64,000 nt of DNA, taken from assembly GCF_003086895.1 (NCBI RefSeq), contig NZ_CP026004.1, positions 325,817 through 389,816 on the forward strand, in the 5' to 3' direction. Origin of the DNA: Stenotrophomonas sp. ESTM1D_MKCIP4_1. Its GTDB lineage: Bacteria; Pseudomonadota; Gammaproteobacteria; Xanthomonadales; Xanthomonadaceae. A program made the translations under genes and the position numbers. Every line of letters starts with the position of its first letter. The stretch's first letter is position 1. Positions 49,660 through 60,681 of this stretch are shown here, piece by piece. The notes beneath the pieces were generated by a model. That model was not told the DNA's origin. It saw nothing but the letters and a program-made list of their open reading frames with translations, and did not search any database.

Positions 49660-52324
49660 CGTGGTCGGCAGGTTTCAGCAAGGGCAGGGTGATGCGGATC
49701 AGGGTACCGCGGCCATCGCGCCCCGGCAGCGCCTGCACACTGCCACCATGGGCGCCGATCATGCCCTGGCAGATGGTCAGGCCCAGGCCGGTGCCGTGGC
49801 GGCCGCGATCACCGCGCTCGACGCTGTAGAACATGTCGAAGATGCGCGCACGCTCGTCGTCGGGAATGCCCGGGCCCGCGTCGATCACATCGATGCGCAG
49901 CTGGCCGTCCAGTTCGCGCGCCTGCACCTGCACCGCTGCATCGGGCGGTGAGAACTTGGCGGCGTTCTCCATCACATTGAACACGGCCTGTTCCACCAAT
50001 GCCGGATGCACCCAGATCGGCGCCAACGTGGCGGGGATATCCAGTTCCAGCCGCACCTTGGGCTGGTAGCGCTGCAGGCGGCGTGCGGCCGAACCGATCA
50101 GCTCGTCCACGCCGATCCAGTCGCGGTTGATGGTCAGCCCCTCGTGGCCGAGACGGGTCATGTCCAGCAGGTTCTGGATGTAGCGGTCCAGGCGCTCGCC
50201 TTCCACCAGGATGGTGTCCAGCAACGCACGGCGGTCGGCCGCGTCCATCGCCGTGCCATAGCTGGCCAGGCTGTCGGCCGACCCGATCATCGCCGCCAGC
50301 GGCGAGCGCAGGTCATGCGATACCGACGACAGCAGGGCCGAGCGCAGCCGCTCGGTCTCGTTGCTCACATGTGCCTGCTCCAGCTCGGCCACCAGGCGCG
50401 TGCGCAGGGCGGCCTGGGCGATGTCGTCCACCATGGCTTCGGCCAGCTGGCGCTGCTCGGGCAACAGGCGTGCCTGCGCACCGGGCAGGTGCAGGCCAGC
50501 TACGCCCACCGCGCGATCCTCGCCATCCAGCAGCGGCAGAAACCACCATTGCGCGCCGGCCAGGGTGTCGGTGAAGCGACCGCTGGGCTGGCCGTGGCGC
50601 AGCGCCCAGTCGGCGGCCGCCAGATCGGTATCGCCAGGCTGGGCGCGGCCACCGGTCGCCGTGTCGGCGCCGATCCGCAGCCAGGCCGGGATGTCCATGG
50701 CCTGTTCCAGCGCCTGCCGGCCGGCCTGCGCCACCTCACCGTTGCCGGCGGCGCTGGCCAGTTGCCGGCCGAGCTGCTGGCGTGCGCGCGCATGCCGGTT
50801 GGCCGCGCGCAGGGCGATCACCTGCATGCGCAGCCGCGAGGCCAGGCGCCCGGCCACCAGTGCGGCAGCCAGGAACAGGAAGACCGTGATCACGCCCTGC
50901 CGCGCGCTGATCGCAAAGGTGAAGCGTGGCGCGATGAAGAGGAAGTTGTAGGCCAGAAAGCACAGGATCGCCGCCATCGCCGCTACGCTGGCACGCGTGC
51001 GCGCGGCCACCAGCACCACGGCCACGATGAACACCATCGACAGATCGGCCATGCCCACCCAGCGCTCGCCCAGCCACGCCACCGCGCACGCCATCGCGGT
51101 GGCCAGCAGTGCCTGCAGCGGCTCGTGGCTGATGCCACGCATCGGCGGCAGCAGGCCTTCGCGGCGTGCGCGCGCCCGCGCCTGCGGTGTGCTGATGATG
51201 GTGATCTCGTAGTGCGCGCCGCGCTGGATCAGCTGCTGGGTCAAGGTGCGGTTGAACATCCGGGCCAGTGGCCGCTCGCGGGTGCGGCCCAGCACCAGGG
51301 TCGACACGCCATTGTGCGCGGCGTGGTCGAGCAGGGCATCGGCAATGCTCGAGCCATGCAGCAGCTCGGCATCGCCGCCCAGCCGCCGGGCCAGCGCGAA
51401 GGCCGCATCGATCTCGCGCCGTGTCGCCTCGTCCTGGCGCCGGCCCTGCACGGTCACCACCGTCCATGGCGCGTCGCGACGTTCGGCGATGCGTCGCGCC
51501 ACCCGCACCAGGTATTCGCTCTGGCCACCGCCATCAATGGCGACCAGCACGCCGCGGCGCAGCGGCAGGTTGCCTTCGCCGCGGGCGGCGCGGGTCTCGC
51601 GCAGGCTGCTGTCGACCCGGTCGGCCGCTTCCTGCATCGCCAGTTCGCGCAGCGCGGTCAGGTTGGCCGGCGAGAAGAACGCCTGCAGTGCATGCGCGGC
51701 CTGCTCGGGCACGTACACCTTGCCCTGCTGCAGGCGCGCGATCAGTTCGCGCGGTGGCAGATCCACCAGCACGATGTCATGCAGGCGGTCGAGCACGCCA
51801 TCGGGCACGGTTTCGCTCACCCGCACACCGGTGATGCGCATCACCACATCGTTGAGGCTTTCCAGGTGCTGGATGTTGACCGTCGTCCAGACGTCGATGC
51901 CGGCGTCCAGCAGTTCCATTACATCCTGCCAGCGCCGCTCGTGGCGGCTGCCGGGGGCATTGCGATGGGCCAGTTCATCCACCAGCACCAGCGCCGGGTG
52001 GCGCGCCAGCACCGCATCCAGGTCCATCTCGTGCAGGGCATGGCCGTGGTAGGCCACCTCCTTCAGCGGAAGCTGTGGCAGGCCTTCCAGCAGGGCCTGG
52101 GTATCGGCGCGGCCATGGGTTTCCACCACCGCCGCCACCAGGTCCACGCCACGGCGCAGTTGTTCCTGCGCGCGGGTCAGCATGGTGTAGGTCTTGCCCA
52201 CGCCCGGTGCCGCACCAAGGAACACGGTCAGCTTGCCGCCGGCTTCGCGCTGCAGCCCTTCCACCAGGGCATCGGCCTGGCGGGTTCGTGCATCAGTCAT
52301 GGGGGCCGCTGTCATGGCCGCCAT
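49640..52324 (-). CDS. kdpD: KdpD sensor histidine kinase
   Basis: An 894-residue kinase (898 in E. coli is about 894). Order: KdpD domain with FLGAAPGVGKTYTML Walker-like motif (about 35-50), a USP domain (about 255-375, GVLVAIDGGGQSEYLVRVARR), four helices (about 405-500), GAF-like part and HisKA with LLSSVSHDLRSPLAAMIGSAD and HATPase with NVMENAAKFSP, DAGPGIPDDE, HGTGLGLTICQ. Several in-frame ATGs (52324, 52315, 52300) compete for the start. It follows kdpC by 27 nt. Confidence 0.96.
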   Translation of the reverse strand: MAAMTAAPMTDARTRQADALVEGLQREAGGKLTVFLGAAPGVGKTYTMLTRAQEQLRRGVDLVAAVVETHGRADTQALLEGLPQLPLKEVAYHGHALHEMDLDAVLARHPALVLVDELAHRNAPGSRHERRWQDVMELLDAGIDVWTTVNIQHLESLNDVVMRITGVRVSETVPDGVLDRLHDIVLVDLPPRELIARLQQGKVYVPEQAAHALQAFFSPANLTALRELAMQEAADRVDSSLRETRAARGEGNLPLRRGVLVAIDGGGQSEYLVRVARRIAERRDAPWTVVTVQGRRQDEATRREIDAAFALARRLGGDAELLHGSSIADALLDHAAHNGVSTLVLGRTRERPLARMFNRTLTQQLIQRGAHYEITIISTPQARARARREGLLPPMRGISHEPLQALLATAMACAVAWLGERWVGMADLSMVFIVAVVLVAARTRASVAAMAAILCFLAYNFLFIAPRFTFAISARQGVITVFLFLAAALVAGRLASRLRMQVIALRAANRHARARQQLGRQLASAAGNGEVAQAGRQALEQAMDIPAWLRIGADTATGGRAQPGDTDLAAADWALRHGQPSGRFTDTLAGAQWWFLPLLDGEDRAVGVAGLHLPGAQARLLPEQRQLAEAMVDDIAQAALRTRLVAELEQAHVSNETERLRSALLSSVSHDLRSPLAAMIGSADSLASYGTAMDAADRRALLDTILVEGERLDRYIQNLLDMTRLGHEGLTINRDWIGVDELIGSAARRLQRYQPKVRLELDIPATLAPIWVHPALVEQAVFNVMENAAKFSPPDAAVQVQARELDGQLRIDVIDAGPGIPDDERARIFDMFYSVERGDRGRHGTGLGLTICQGMIGAHGGSVQALPGRDGRGTLIRITLPLLKPADHDESDAH

Positions 52325-52351
52325 TGTGCGCGCAGCTGGTGCAGGCCGGCA

Positions 52352-52999
52352 TCACGGTGCCTTGGCCGCGTGGTCCAACGCGAAGTTCAGCGTCACCACG
52401 TTCACCCGCGGCTGGCCAAACACGCCCCACTGGCGGCCTTCGGTATGCGCCTGCAGCAGTGCCTGCATGCGCTCCACCGGCAGGCCGCGCGCACGTGCCA
52501 CGCGTGCCACCTGCAGCTGCGCGGCGGCCGGTGACAGCTGCGGGTCCAGACCGCCGCCGGACTGGGTCACCAGATCGGCCGGCACCCGCGCCGGGTCAAC
52601 ACCTTCGCGCGCTGCCACCGCAGCGGTGCTGGCCGCCACCCGCTCGGCCAGTGCCGGGTTGCTGCGGGCCAGGTTGGAACCGGCCGCGGCCATCGGATCG
52701 TAGTTGGCCGCCGATGGCCGCGCCTGGAAGTAGCCATCGCCCTTGAACGGCTGTGCCAGCCATGCCGAGCCGCGCACCTGGCCACTGTCATCGCGCAGCA
52801 GGCTGCCTTCGGCCTGGCCGGGGAAGCTCAGACCGGCGAATCCGGTGGCGATGCCGGCGTAGACCGCACCGGCCAGCAGGAGGGTGGCCAGGCCCAGACC
52901 GATGGCCGGGCGCCAGGTGGCATCGTCCTGCAGGCGCGCCACGCGGGCCTCGGCCTCATGTTCGCGGGGCAGGGAAGAAGAGGAGACAGAACGGTTCAT
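52352..52999 (-). CDS. kdpC: potassium-transporting ATPase KdpC subunit
   Basis: A 215-residue subunit with one membrane helix (about 30-52, [23 protein letters not shown]) and a periplasmic domain. Conserved parts: [54 protein letters not shown] and the [17 protein letters not shown] end. Starts inside the end of kdpB (4-nt overlap). Confidence 0.96.
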   Translation of the reverse strand: MNRSVSSSSLPREHEAEARVARLQDDATWRPAIGLGLATLLLAGAVYAGIATGFAGLSFPGQAEGSLLRDDSGQVRGSAWLAQPFKGDGYFQARPSAANYDPMAAAGSNLARSNPALAERVAASTAAVAAREGVDPARVPADLVTQSGGGLDPQLSPAAAQLQVARVARARGLPVERMQALLQAHTEGRQWGVFGQPRVNVVTLNFALDHAAKAP

Positions 53000-55068
53000 G
53001 CGCCGGATACCAGGACAAGAAGGAGGTCGATGGCCTTGATCGCCGCGAACGGCAGCAGCACGCCGCCCAGGCCGTACACCAGCATGTTCCGGCGCAGCAG
53101 CGCCGTTGCCGTGGCCGGGCGGAAGCGCACACCCCGCAGGGCAAGCGGGATCAGGGCCGGAATCACCAGGGCGTTGAAGATCAGCGCCGCCAGCACCGCA
53201 TTGCGCGGGCTCGACAGCTGCATCACGTTCAGTGCGGCCATGGTCGGAACGGCGGCGGCAAACAGCGCCGGCAGGATCGCGAAGTACTTGGAGACATCGT
53301 TGGCCAGCGAGAAGGTGGTCAACGCGCCACGGGTGATCAGCTGCTGCTTGCCCACTTCCACCACCGCCAGCAGCTTGGCCGGGTCCGAATCGAGGTCGAC
53401 CATGTTGCCGGCCTCCTTCGCTGCCTGTGTGCCGGAATTCATCGCCAGGCCGATATCGGCCTGGGCCAGCGCCGGGGCATCGTTGGTGCCATCGCCCACC
53501 ATCGCCACCAGGCGGCCACCGGCCTGTTCCTGGCGGATGCGTGCCAGCTTGTCCTCCGGGCGCGCCTCGGCGATGTAGTCATCCACACCGGCTTCGGCCG
53601 CGATGGCCGCAGCGGTCAGCGGGTTGTCGCCGGTGATCATCACCGTGCGGATGCCCATCGCCCGCAGCTGTGCGAACTTCTCGCGCATGCCGTGCTTGAC
53701 CACGTCGGACAGCTCGATCACGCCCAGCACGTGGCGGCCCTCGGCCACCACCAGCGGGGTGGCACCGTTGCGCGCCACCTGTTCCACGCGCCCGGCCAGC
53801 TCGGCCGGCACCGTGCCGCCCAGCGCCTGCACGTGGTTGCGGATGGCATCCAGCGCACCCTTGCGGATCTGCCGGCCAGGCTCCTGACCCGGCTGGGCCA
53901 GGTCAACGCCCGACATGCGGGTCTGCGCGCTGAAGGCCAGGTATTCGGCCTGCTCCGGTTCGGCGGTGCTGCAGCCCTGTTCCCGTGCCAGGCGCACGAT
54001 GGATTTGCCTTCCGGAGTCGGGTCGGCCAGCGAAGACAGCAGTGCCGCCTCACGCAGCTGGCTGGCGTCGATGCCGGCCAACGGATGGAAGTGGCTGGCC
54101 TGGCGGTCGCCGTAGGTGATGGTGCCGGTCTTGTCCAGCAGCAGCACGTCCACATCGCCGGCCACTTCCACCGCCTTGCCCGACTTGGCCAGCACATTGG
54201 CGGCCAGCGCACGGTTCATGCCGGCGATGCCGATGGCCGGCAGCAGCCCGCCGATGGTGGTCGGGATGAGGCACACCAGCAGGGCGATCAGCAGCAGCGG
54301 GTCGACCTGCACGCCCACGGCCGCACCGATGGCCGGCAGCGTCGCCACCACCACCAGGAAGGTCAGCGTCATTGCCGCCAGCAGCAGGGTCAGGGCGACC
54401 TCGTTGGGGGTCTTCTGCCGGTTGGCCCCTTCCACCAGCGCGATCATCCGGTCCAGGAAGCTGTGGCCGGGTTCGGCGGTCACCCGCACGATGATCTGGT
54501 CGGACAGCACCTTGGTGCCGCCGATCACGCCGGAACGGTCGGTACCCGCCTCGCGCAGCACCGGTGCCGACTCACCGGTCACCGCCGCCTCGTTGATGGT
54601 GGCCAGCCCCTGCACGATCTCGCCATCGGCCGGTACCAGCTCACCGGCACTGACGATCACATGGTCGCCCGGGCGCAGCTCGGCAGCGGGCACCTGGGCT
54701 TCGTCTGCCCCTGGCTGCGGTGCGGCCAGCCGGCGCGCCACCAGGTCCTGGCGGGCACGCCGCAGCGACGCAGCCTGGCCACGGCCGCGCGCCTCGGCCA
54801 CCGCTTCGGCGAAATTGCCGAACAGCACGGTCACCAGCAGGATCGCGGTCACTGCCAGGCCGAAGCCCAGCGGCGCGTTGCCGGTCAAGGTGATGATGGC
54901 GGCCACGATCGTGCCGGCCATCACCACCGCCATCACCGGGCTGCGCACCAGGTGCATGGGCGAGAGCTTGCGCACCGCCTCGACCAGCGCACGGCGCAGG
55001 CCGGCGCCATCCAGCAGGGCAGGGCGGGGTGCAAGGGAACTGCGGGAGGAACTTGCGTAGGTACTCAT
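52996..55068 (-). CDS. kdpB: potassium-transporting P-type ATPase KdpB subunit
   Basis: A 690-residue P-type ATPase. TGESAPV (A domain), [14 protein letters not shown] with the phosphorylated Asp (about residue 310), KGALDAI nucleotide-binding loop, and [18 protein letters not shown] (P domain) are all visible; the charged D-K pair of the KdpB transmembrane part is in [22 protein letters not shown]. It drives K+ through KdpA with ATP. Ten nt after kdpA. Confidence 0.97.
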   Translation of the reverse strand: MSTYASSSRSSLAPRPALLDGAGLRRALVEAVRKLSPMHLVRSPVMAVVMAGTIVAAIITLTGNAPLGFGLAVTAILLVTVLFGNFAEAVAEARGRGQAASLRRARQDLVARRLAAPQPGADEAQVPAAELRPGDHVIVSAGELVPADGEIVQGLATINEAAVTGESAPVLREAGTDRSGVIGGTKVLSDQIIVRVTAEPGHSFLDRMIALVEGANRQKTPNEVALTLLLAAMTLTFLVVVATLPAIGAAVGVQVDPLLLIALLVCLIPTTIGGLLPAIGIAGMNRALAANVLAKSGKAVEVAGDVDVLLLDKTGTITYGDRQASHFHPLAGIDASQLREAALLSSLADPTPEGKSIVRLAREQGCSTAEPEQAEYLAFSAQTRMSGVDLAQPGQEPGRQIRKGALDAIRNHVQALGGTVPAELAGRVEQVARNGATPLVVAEGRHVLGVIELSDVVKHGMREKFAQLRAMGIRTVMITGDNPLTAAAIAAEAGVDDYIAEARPEDKLARIRQEQAGGRLVAMVGDGTNDAPALAQADIGLAMNSGTQAAKEAGNMVDLDSDPAKLLAVVEVGKQQLITRGALTTFSLANDVSKYFAILPALFAAAVPTMAALNVMQLSSPRNAVLAALIFNALVIPALIPLALRGVRFRPATATALLRRNMLVYGLGGVLLPFAAIKAIDLLLVLVSGA

Positions 55069-55078
55069 CAGGGGGTCC

Positions 55079-56788
55079 TCAGTGCAGTCCCAGGCTCAGG
55101 TGGTCGGCGATCGGGCCGAGGACCAGGGCCGGCATGAACTGCAGCACGGTCAGGATGACGATCACCGAGACCAGGGTCAGGGCGAAGGTCGGGGTTTCGA
55201 TCTGCAGGCTGCCCGCCGATTCCGGCGCCTGGCGCTTGGCGGCCAGCTGTGCGGCCACCACCAGCGGGATGATCAGCAGCGGGAAGCGGCCCAGCAGCAG
55301 CACCAGCGAACAGCTCAGGTTCCACCACGGCGTGGCGTCACCCAGGCCCTCGAAGCCCGAACCGTTGTTGGCATAGGCCGAAACGTACTCGTAGAACACC
55401 TGGCTGATGCCGTGGAAACCCGGATTGGAGGTGCCGGCCAGACCGGGCACGGCCAGGGTGATGGCGGTGAACACCAGCAGGGTGATCGGCTGCAGCAGCA
55501 CCAGCAGGGCCAGCAGGCGCACCTGCGGCGTTTCCAGCTTGCGGCCGAACAGCTCCGGTGTGCGCCCGGTCATCAGCCCGGCCAGGAACACGCCCAGCAG
55601 CAGGTAGACGATGAACTGCTGCAGGCCGCAGCCGATGCCGCCCCAGATCGCGCTGACCAGCATGTTGACCATTGCGATGCCACCGCTCAGCGGTGCCAGC
55701 GAATCGTGCATGCCGTTCACCGAGCCGTTGGAGACCTGCGTGGTCACTGCCGCCCACAGAGCGGTGCCGTCGGCGCCGAAGCGCACCTCCTTGCCTTCCA
55801 TCAGCAGCGGCGTGGCCGCGCTGGCGCTGTGGCCCTCGCTCCACATCATCGCGCCGGTCGACAGCAGCGACATGCCCAGCATGCAGCTGAACACCAGGGC
55901 GCCGAAGCGGCGTCGGCCGGTGAACGCACCGATCATGAAGATCACCGCCAACGGGATCAGCAGGATGCCCACCACCTCCAGCAGGTTCGATACCGGCGTC
56001 GGGTTTTCCAGCGGGAAACTGCTGTTCGGGCCATACCAGCCGCCGCCGTTGGCGCCCAGCTGCTTGGCCGCGACCATTGCCGCCACCGGACCCAGCGGCA
56101 GTTTCTGCTGGGCCATGCCGGCGCTGGCATCGATCGGCGTCGCCTGCGGGCCTCCGGCCATCGTCGACGGCACGCCCTGGCTGGTCAGCAGCAGGGTCCA
56201 CAGCAGGCACAGCGGCAGCAGGAAGCGCACGCACAGGCGCACCACGTCCACATAGTAGTTGCCCACCGCTATCTGGCGGTCGTCACCGGCGGCCGTCGCC
56301 GCCACGGTCTGCGGTGCGCGCGCGAACAACGCCCGCAGCGTGGCCACCGCCAGCGCCAGGCCCATCATCGGTGTCACCACCTGCAGGCCGGTGATGCCGG
56401 TCATCTGCGAGAGATAGGACAGCTGCGACTGGCCCGAATAGTGCTGCTGGTTGGTGTTGGTCAGGAACGAGATCATCGTATGCAGCGCCGTGTCCCAGCG
56501 CATGTTCGGGATCTGGTCCGGGTTCAGCGGCAGCCAGGCCTGGGTCATGAACACCGCCTGGGTCAGCACCGCCACCACCACGTTGCTCAGCACGAACGCC
56601 AGCACGTAGCCGCGCCACGACATCGAGCGTGCTGCATCCACGCCGAACAGCCGGTACAGCGGTTTCTCGATCCAGTGGAACAGCACGTCCGCCTTCATCG
56701 GCGTGCCGCGCATCACGCGCGCCAGGTACAGGCCCAGCGGCCAGGCCAGCAGCAGGCTGGCGGCAAGAATCACAAGCATCTCGGTCAT
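55079..56788 (-). CDS. kdpA: potassium-transporting ATPase KdpA subunit
   Basis: A 569-residue SKT-superfamily subunit containing the K+-selectivity filter, with ten helices. Filter-type loops: [57 protein letters not shown] and [19 protein letters not shown]. Starts [25 protein letters not shown] split at the first helix. 12 nt after kdpF. Confidence 0.97.
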   Translation of the reverse strand: MTEMLVILAASLLLAWPLGLYLARVMRGTPMKADVLFHWIEKPLYRLFGVDAARSMSWRGYVLAFVLSNVVVAVLTQAVFMTQAWLPLNPDQIPNMRWDTALHTMISFLTNTNQQHYSGQSQLSYLSQMTGITGLQVVTPMMGLALAVATLRALFARAPQTVAATAAGDDRQIAVGNYYVDVVRLCVRFLLPLCLLWTLLLTSQGVPSTMAGGPQATPIDASAGMAQQKLPLGPVAAMVAAKQLGANGGGWYGPNSSFPLENPTPVSNLLEVVGILLIPLAVIFMIGAFTGRRRFGALVFSCMLGMSLLSTGAMMWSEGHSASAATPLLMEGKEVRFGADGTALWAAVTTQVSNGSVNGMHDSLAPLSGGIAMVNMLVSAIWGGIGCGLQQFIVYLLLGVFLAGLMTGRTPELFGRKLETPQVRLLALLVLLQPITLLVFTAITLAVPGLAGTSNPGFHGISQVFYEYVSAYANNGSGFEGLGDATPWWNLSCSLVLLLGRFPLLIIPLVVAAQLAAKRQAPESAGSLQIETPTFALTLVSVIVILTVLQFMPALVLGPIADHLSLGLH

Positions 56789-56800
56789 GGCAGGCTCCGC

Positions 56801-56893
56801 TCAGAACGACTCGGGCCGCAGCACGACATAGAGAAGGTAGGCGGCGGCAACCAGCACCAGCACGCCACAGAACAACGACAGCCAGGGGGACAT
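56801..56893 (-). CDS. kdpF: KdpF, small membrane subunit of the Kdp transporter
   Basis: A 30-residue peptide MSPWLSLFCGVLVLVAAAYL followed by LYVVLRPESF. One membrane helix and the ending L-x-P-E-x-F are the KdpF hallmarks; KdpF (29 residues in E. coli) stabilises the KdpABC complex. It directly precedes kdpA (12 nt). ATG 56893 is preceded by AGGA at 9 nt. First gene of the kdpFABCDE operon; the promoter must lie in 56894-57019. Confidence 0.95.
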   Translation of the reverse strand: MSPWLSLFCGVLVLVAAAYLLYVVLRPESF

Positions 56894-57019
56894 GGGAATG
56901 CGTCCTGGTGGAACCCCTCCACCTCAGGCCGCCATGGTCGTCCCGGCCCCCATAAACGCACTACGCGCCGGACGGGGCCGGCGCGTAAAGAGTGCGTAAA
57001 TTCCGTTGTTGCCGGGGCC

Positions 57020-57664
57020 TCAACCGCCCGGGGTCATGCCCTTCAACTCGCGGTAGCGCTGCAGGCTGGCTTCGATCTCGGCCTTCAGCGATATCTGCTG
57101 CTGCTCGAAGCTGGCCTGCAGGCGTTGCTGCGCCAGCAGCTGTGCGTGGCGCTGGCGGATCGCCTCGGCCTGCGCGTCGGCCACCTTGCCTCCGGCCAGC
57201 TCACGATCACCGGCAGTGCCCAGCAGGGCCACCAGCGAATCACGCAGGCTGGCCACGTTGAAGCGGGCCGTGTTGAGATTGTTGTCGAGCACCTCCTGGC
57301 GCTCGTTGAACACCTTGCGCAGCGCATCCTCGCTGCCGTAGGTCGACAACATGGCCTGCTCGGTGCGCTGCTTGGTCAGCGCCGCCATCTGGTCCAGCTG
57401 CGCCTGCGCCGCCACGGTGGCCGCCGCCGCGCGTTCCTCGTCGGTCAACGCGCGCTGCACCTGTGCGTTGCGCATGCCGCTGTTGGCGTTGAACTCGTCA
57501 CGGGCATTGTTGACCGCACTGGCCGGCAGCGCATCGCTGCAGATCCGCTCCTTGCCCTCGTTCCAGCAGTACAGCTTCTTGTCCGGCGTGCCGGACTGGG
57601 CCAGCAGGCTGGCCGGCAGCGCCAGCAGCAGGCTGGTGGCAACGATGGCAGGAACTCGGAACAT
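57020..57664 (-). CDS. secreted coiled-coil protein with DUF4124-like N-terminus
   Basis: A 214-residue protein with signal peptide (MFRVPAIVATSLLLALPASL, cleaved before QSG). Next comes DKKLYCWNEGKERICSDALP, a short Cys-containing segment like DUF4124, then a long Gln/Ala-rich helix (about 60-205), probably coiled coil. ATG 57664 with GGGGAAGG upstream decides the start. It lies 16 nt after pyrE, possibly co-transcribed. Function unknown. Confidence 0.8.
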   Translation of the reverse strand: MFRVPAIVATSLLLALPASLLAQSGTPDKKLYCWNEGKERICSDALPASAVNNARDEFNANSGMRNAQVQRALTDEERAAAATVAAQAQLDQMAALTKQRTEQAMLSTYGSEDALRKVFNERQEVLDNNLNTARFNVASLRDSLVALLGTAGDRELAGGKVADAQAEAIRQRHAQLLAQQRLQASFEQQQISLKAEIEASLQRYRELKGMTPGG

Positions 57665-57680
57665 GCGACCTTCCCCTGGG

Positions 57681-58340
57681 TCAGCGTGCGGAGCGGACGC
57701 CGTACTGGGCCCGGTAGGCTTCCAGCGGCTGCCGATAGCCCACAAGTTCCGGGTTTCCGGAGGCGAAATCAAGCAGATCGGCCAGGGTCGCCACCGCGAT
57801 CACCGGGATGCCGGCCTCTTCGGCCACGGCCTGCGCCGCCGAACGGGGATCGGCTTCCGAGGCGATTTCCTGGCGGTCCAGGGCCACAACGATGCCGGCC
57901 GGGATGCCACCGGCCGCGCGGATGATGGCCAGGGCTTCGCGGATGGCGGTGCCGGCAGTGATCACATCGTCCACGATCAGCACGCGCTTGCCGGTCAGGT
58001 CGGCACCAATCAGCTGGCCACCTTCACCGTGGTCCTTCACTTCCTTGCGGTTGAACGACAGCGGCAGGTCACGGCCACGCTGGGCCAGTTCGCAGGCCAT
58101 CGCCGTGGCCAGCGGGATGCCCTTGTAGGCCGGGCCGAACACCACGTCGTACTTGATTCCGCTGGCGTCGATGGCGTCCGAATAGCAGGCGCCGAGCTGG
58201 GACAGCAGCGAACCGGAGTCGAAACGACCGGCATTGAAGAAATAGGGGCTCAGCCGGCCGGACTTGAGGGTGAACTGGCCGAAGCGCAGGGCGTCGGCGG
58301 TCAGGGCCAGCTGCAGAAAACGGTGACGGTGGTCGCTCAT
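57681..58340 (-). CDS. pyrE: orotate phosphoribosyltransferase
   Basis: A 219-residue enzyme converting orotate and PRPP to OMP. FTLKSGRLSPYFFNAG, the dimer loop NRKEVKDHGEGG and the PRPP motif VLIVDDVITAGTAI are as in E. coli PyrE (213). ATG 58340 matches the family start. It diverges from xth with 162 nt between starts. Confidence 0.97.
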   Translation of the reverse strand: MSDHRHRFLQLALTADALRFGQFTLKSGRLSPYFFNAGRFDSGSLLSQLGACYSDAIDASGIKYDVVFGPAYKGIPLATAMACELAQRGRDLPLSFNRKEVKDHGEGGQLIGADLTGKRVLIVDDVITAGTAIREALAIIRAAGGIPAGIVVALDRQEIASEADPRSAAQAVAEEAGIPVIAVATLADLLDFASGNPELVGYRQPLEAYRAQYGVRSAR

Positions 58341-58502
58341 CAAACTCGATTCATCTTCATTTGGAGCACAAATCGTAATCCAGCTGGGCTTTCCGCGCTC
58401 GCCCGCCCCCCTGTGAAGGTCGTACCGGGCCCCTCCGGCGGACTGCGCGGGCCGCCGGGCAACCGGTATGCTTGCCCGGTTTCCCGCCGTAGGTTCATCC
58501 GC

Positions 58503-59303
58503 ATGCGCATCATCAGCTTCAACGCCAACGGCATCCGTTCGGCCGCCACCAAGGGCTTCCTCGACTGGTTCCGGGCCCAGGACGCCGACGTTCTGTGCAT
58601 CCAGGAAACCAAGGCGCAGGAAGACCAGCTCACCGATCCGATGTTCCGCCCCGACGGCCACCACTGCTTCTACCGCGACGCCATCACCAAGAAGGGCTAC
58701 AGCGGCGTGGCCATCTACAGCAAGCGCGAACCGGACCAGGTCATCACCTCGCTGGGCTGGGCCCCGTTCGACGACGAAGGCCGCTACATCGAAGCCCGCT
58801 TCGGCAATCTCAGCGTGGTGTCCTTCTATATCCCGTCCGGCAGCTCCGGCGACCTGCGCCAGGGCTTCAAGTTCGAGGTCATGGAGTGGCTGCGTCCGAT
58901 CCTGGAGGAGTGGGCGCGCAGCGGCCGCGATTACGTGCTGTGCGGCGACTGGAACATCGTCCGCTCGGCGCTGGACATCAAGAACTGGAAGTCCAACCAG
59001 AAGAACTCCGGCTGCCTGCCCGAGGAGCGTGACTGGCTCAACGGCCTGTGCGCCGACCATGGCCAGGCCACCGACGTGGCCACCGGCCGCGGCTGGGCCG
59101 ATGCCTACCGCCTGCTGCACCCCACCGGCGAGGATTACACCTGGTGGAGCAACCGCGGTGCCGCCCGCGCCAACAATGTCGGTTGGCGCATCGACTACCA
59201 GTTCATCACCCCCGGCCTGCGTGACCGCCTGCGCAGCTGCGCGATCTACCGCAACGAGCGCTTCTCCGACCACGCCCCGTTCACCGTGGACTACGACCTG
59301 TGA
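58503..59303 (+). CDS. xth: exodeoxyribonuclease III-type AP endonuclease
   Basis: A 266-residue enzyme of the EEP family. Mg2+ and catalytic motifs: ISFNANGIRSA, CIQETKAQ (E35-like), YSGVAIYSK, GDWNIV, and the end RIDYQFITPGL and SDHAPFTVDYDL. It cuts at abasic sites and degrades 3' ends. The neighbour pyrE is also found beside xth/crc-type genes in pseudomonads; this chain could be called Crc-like, but it retains the catalytic residues. GTGA overlap with ampG. Confidence 0.92.
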   Translation: MRIISFNANGIRSAATKGFLDWFRAQDADVLCIQETKAQEDQLTDPMFRPDGHHCFYRDAITKKGYSGVAIYSKREPDQVITSLGWAPFDDEGRYIEARFGNLSVVSFYIPSGSSGDLRQGFKFEVMEWLRPILEEWARSGRDYVLCGDWNIVRSALDIKNWKSNQKNSGCLPEERDWLNGLCADHGQATDVATGRGWADAYRLLHPTGEDYTWWSNRGAARANNVGWRIDYQFITPGLRDRLRSCAIYRNERFSDHAPFTVDYDL

Positions 59304-60604
59304 GCGAAGCCGCTGCAAAGCCCAGCTACAAGGGCTGGGCCGGGATCAAGCGCGCCTTCGGCACGCCCTCGGCCCTGACCATGGCCCTGTTGGGCTTCGG
59401 CAGCGGCCTGCCGTTCCTGCTGATCGCCTCGCAGACCCTCTCCACCCGCCTGCGCGATGTCGGCCTTGATCTGGGCAGCATCGGCCTGATCAGCCTGGCC
59501 AGCTTCTTCTATCTGCTCAAGTTCGTCTGGGCGCCGCTGCTGGACCGCTATGCCTTCCCGCTGCTGGCATTCCTGGGGCGCCGCCGCTCCTGGCTGCTGC
59601 TGTCGCAGGTGGCGGTGCTGATCGGCCTGGTGGCGCTGGCCTTCGTCCGCCCCGAACAGGGCGTGTGGCCGCTGGTGGCCTGGGTGCTGGTGGCCTCCTT
59701 TGCCGGGGCCACCCAGGATTCGGTGGTCGACGCCTACCGCATCGAGATCGCCCCGGAAACCGCCCAGGCCGCGCTGGCCGCCACCTACACCCTGGGATAC
59801 CGCATCGGCCTGATCCTGGCCGGTGCCGGCGCGCTCTATCTGGCGCAGTTCGAGGGCTGGATCGTCGCCTACCTGGCCATGGCCGGGCTGATGCTCCTGC
59901 CGATCATCACCACGCTGGTGTGCCGTGAACCGGACCATCCGGCGCAGGCCGTGCAGCGCCGGATCGACGTCGCCGAAGCCTTCGTCCAGCCCATCACCAG
60001 CTTCTTCACCCGCAACGGCGTCGCCCTGGCGCTGGGGTTGCTGGCTTTCGTGGGCCTGTTCAAGTTCCCCGACCAGGTCATCGGTGTGATGGCGGGCCCG
60101 TTCTACCTCGATTCGGGCTTCGACAAAGCCGACATCGCCACGGTCTCCAAGCTGTTCGGCGTGTGGATGGGCATCGGTGGCGCCTTCCTCGGCGGTGTCG
60201 CGGTCGCCGCGTTCGGCTTCCGCCGCATGCTGCTGGTGGCGGCACTGGGCGTGGCCCTCTCCAACCTCGCCTTCCTGCTGATGGCGCACAACCCGGGCCA
60301 GCTGTGGGCGTTCTACGCTGCGCTCAGCGCCGACAATCTGTTCCAGGGCTTCGCCGGTACCGTCCTGGTCGCCTTCATGTCCTCGCTGACGGACCGCAAC
60401 TTCACCGCCACCCAGTACGCCCTGCTGGTGTCGCTGGCCAACCTGCCGGGCAAGTTCGTCGGTGGCGTATCCGGCTACATCGTCGAGGCCACCTCCTACA
60501 GCACCTTCTTCATGCTCAGCGCGGTCACCGTGGTGCCGACCCTGCTGCTGCTGGCCTGGCTGTGGCCGCGCATCCACGACCGCAGCACTCCGCCCGCGCC
60601 CTGA
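59300..60604 (+). CDS. ampG: AmpG-family muropeptide permease
   Basis: A 434-residue MFS carrier importing anhydromuropeptides for recycling. MALLGFGSGLPFLLIASQTLS, VWAPLLDRY, RRSWLLLSQ and STQDSVVDAYRIE-like ATQDSVVDAYRIEI are AmpG parts; twelve to fourteen helices. GTG start overlapping the xth stop. In Stenotrophomonas, AmpG is needed for AmpR-dependent induction of L1 and L2 beta-lactamases. anmK and an M23 peptidase nearby extend the cell-wall theme. Confidence 0.93.
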   Translation: MSEAAAKPSYKGWAGIKRAFGTPSALTMALLGFGSGLPFLLIASQTLSTRLRDVGLDLGSIGLISLASFFYLLKFVWAPLLDRYAFPLLAFLGRRRSWLLLSQVAVLIGLVALAFVRPEQGVWPLVAWVLVASFAGATQDSVVDAYRIEIAPETAQAALAATYTLGYRIGLILAGAGALYLAQFEGWIVAYLAMAGLMLLPIITTLVCREPDHPAQAVQRRIDVAEAFVQPITSFFTRNGVALALGLLAFVGLFKFPDQVIGVMAGPFYLDSGFDKADIATVSKLFGVWMGIGGAFLGGVAVAAFGFRRMLLVAALGVALSNLAFLLMAHNPGQLWAFYAALSADNLFQGFAGTVLVAFMSSLTDRNFTATQYALLVSLANLPGKFVGGVSGYIVEATSYSTFFMLSAVTVVPTLLLLAWLWPRIHDRSTPPAP

Positions 60605-60681
60605 TTGCCTGCCTGCGCAACCTGCGGGATGATCGCCCCGGACGCGCCGAGGGGGCGGTGCCTTGCGAACGGGGAGTGAGC

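Noticed and set aside
50006..52534. Plus-strand frame of over 800 codons opposite kdpD
   Set aside because: Antisense artefact of the same kind; kdpD motifs on the minus strand account for the region.
55082..57925. Plus-strand open frame of about 950 codons opposite kdpA, kdpF and neighbours
   Set aside because: Gln/His/Arg-rich antisense artefact of GC-rich codon bias; the kdp genes on the other strand are unmistakable.
58503..59303. Calling the gene crc (catabolite repression control) because pyrE is adjacent
   Set aside because: The catalytic residues of exonuclease III/AP endonuclease are present, which Pseudomonas Crc lacks in function; xth is the safer name.
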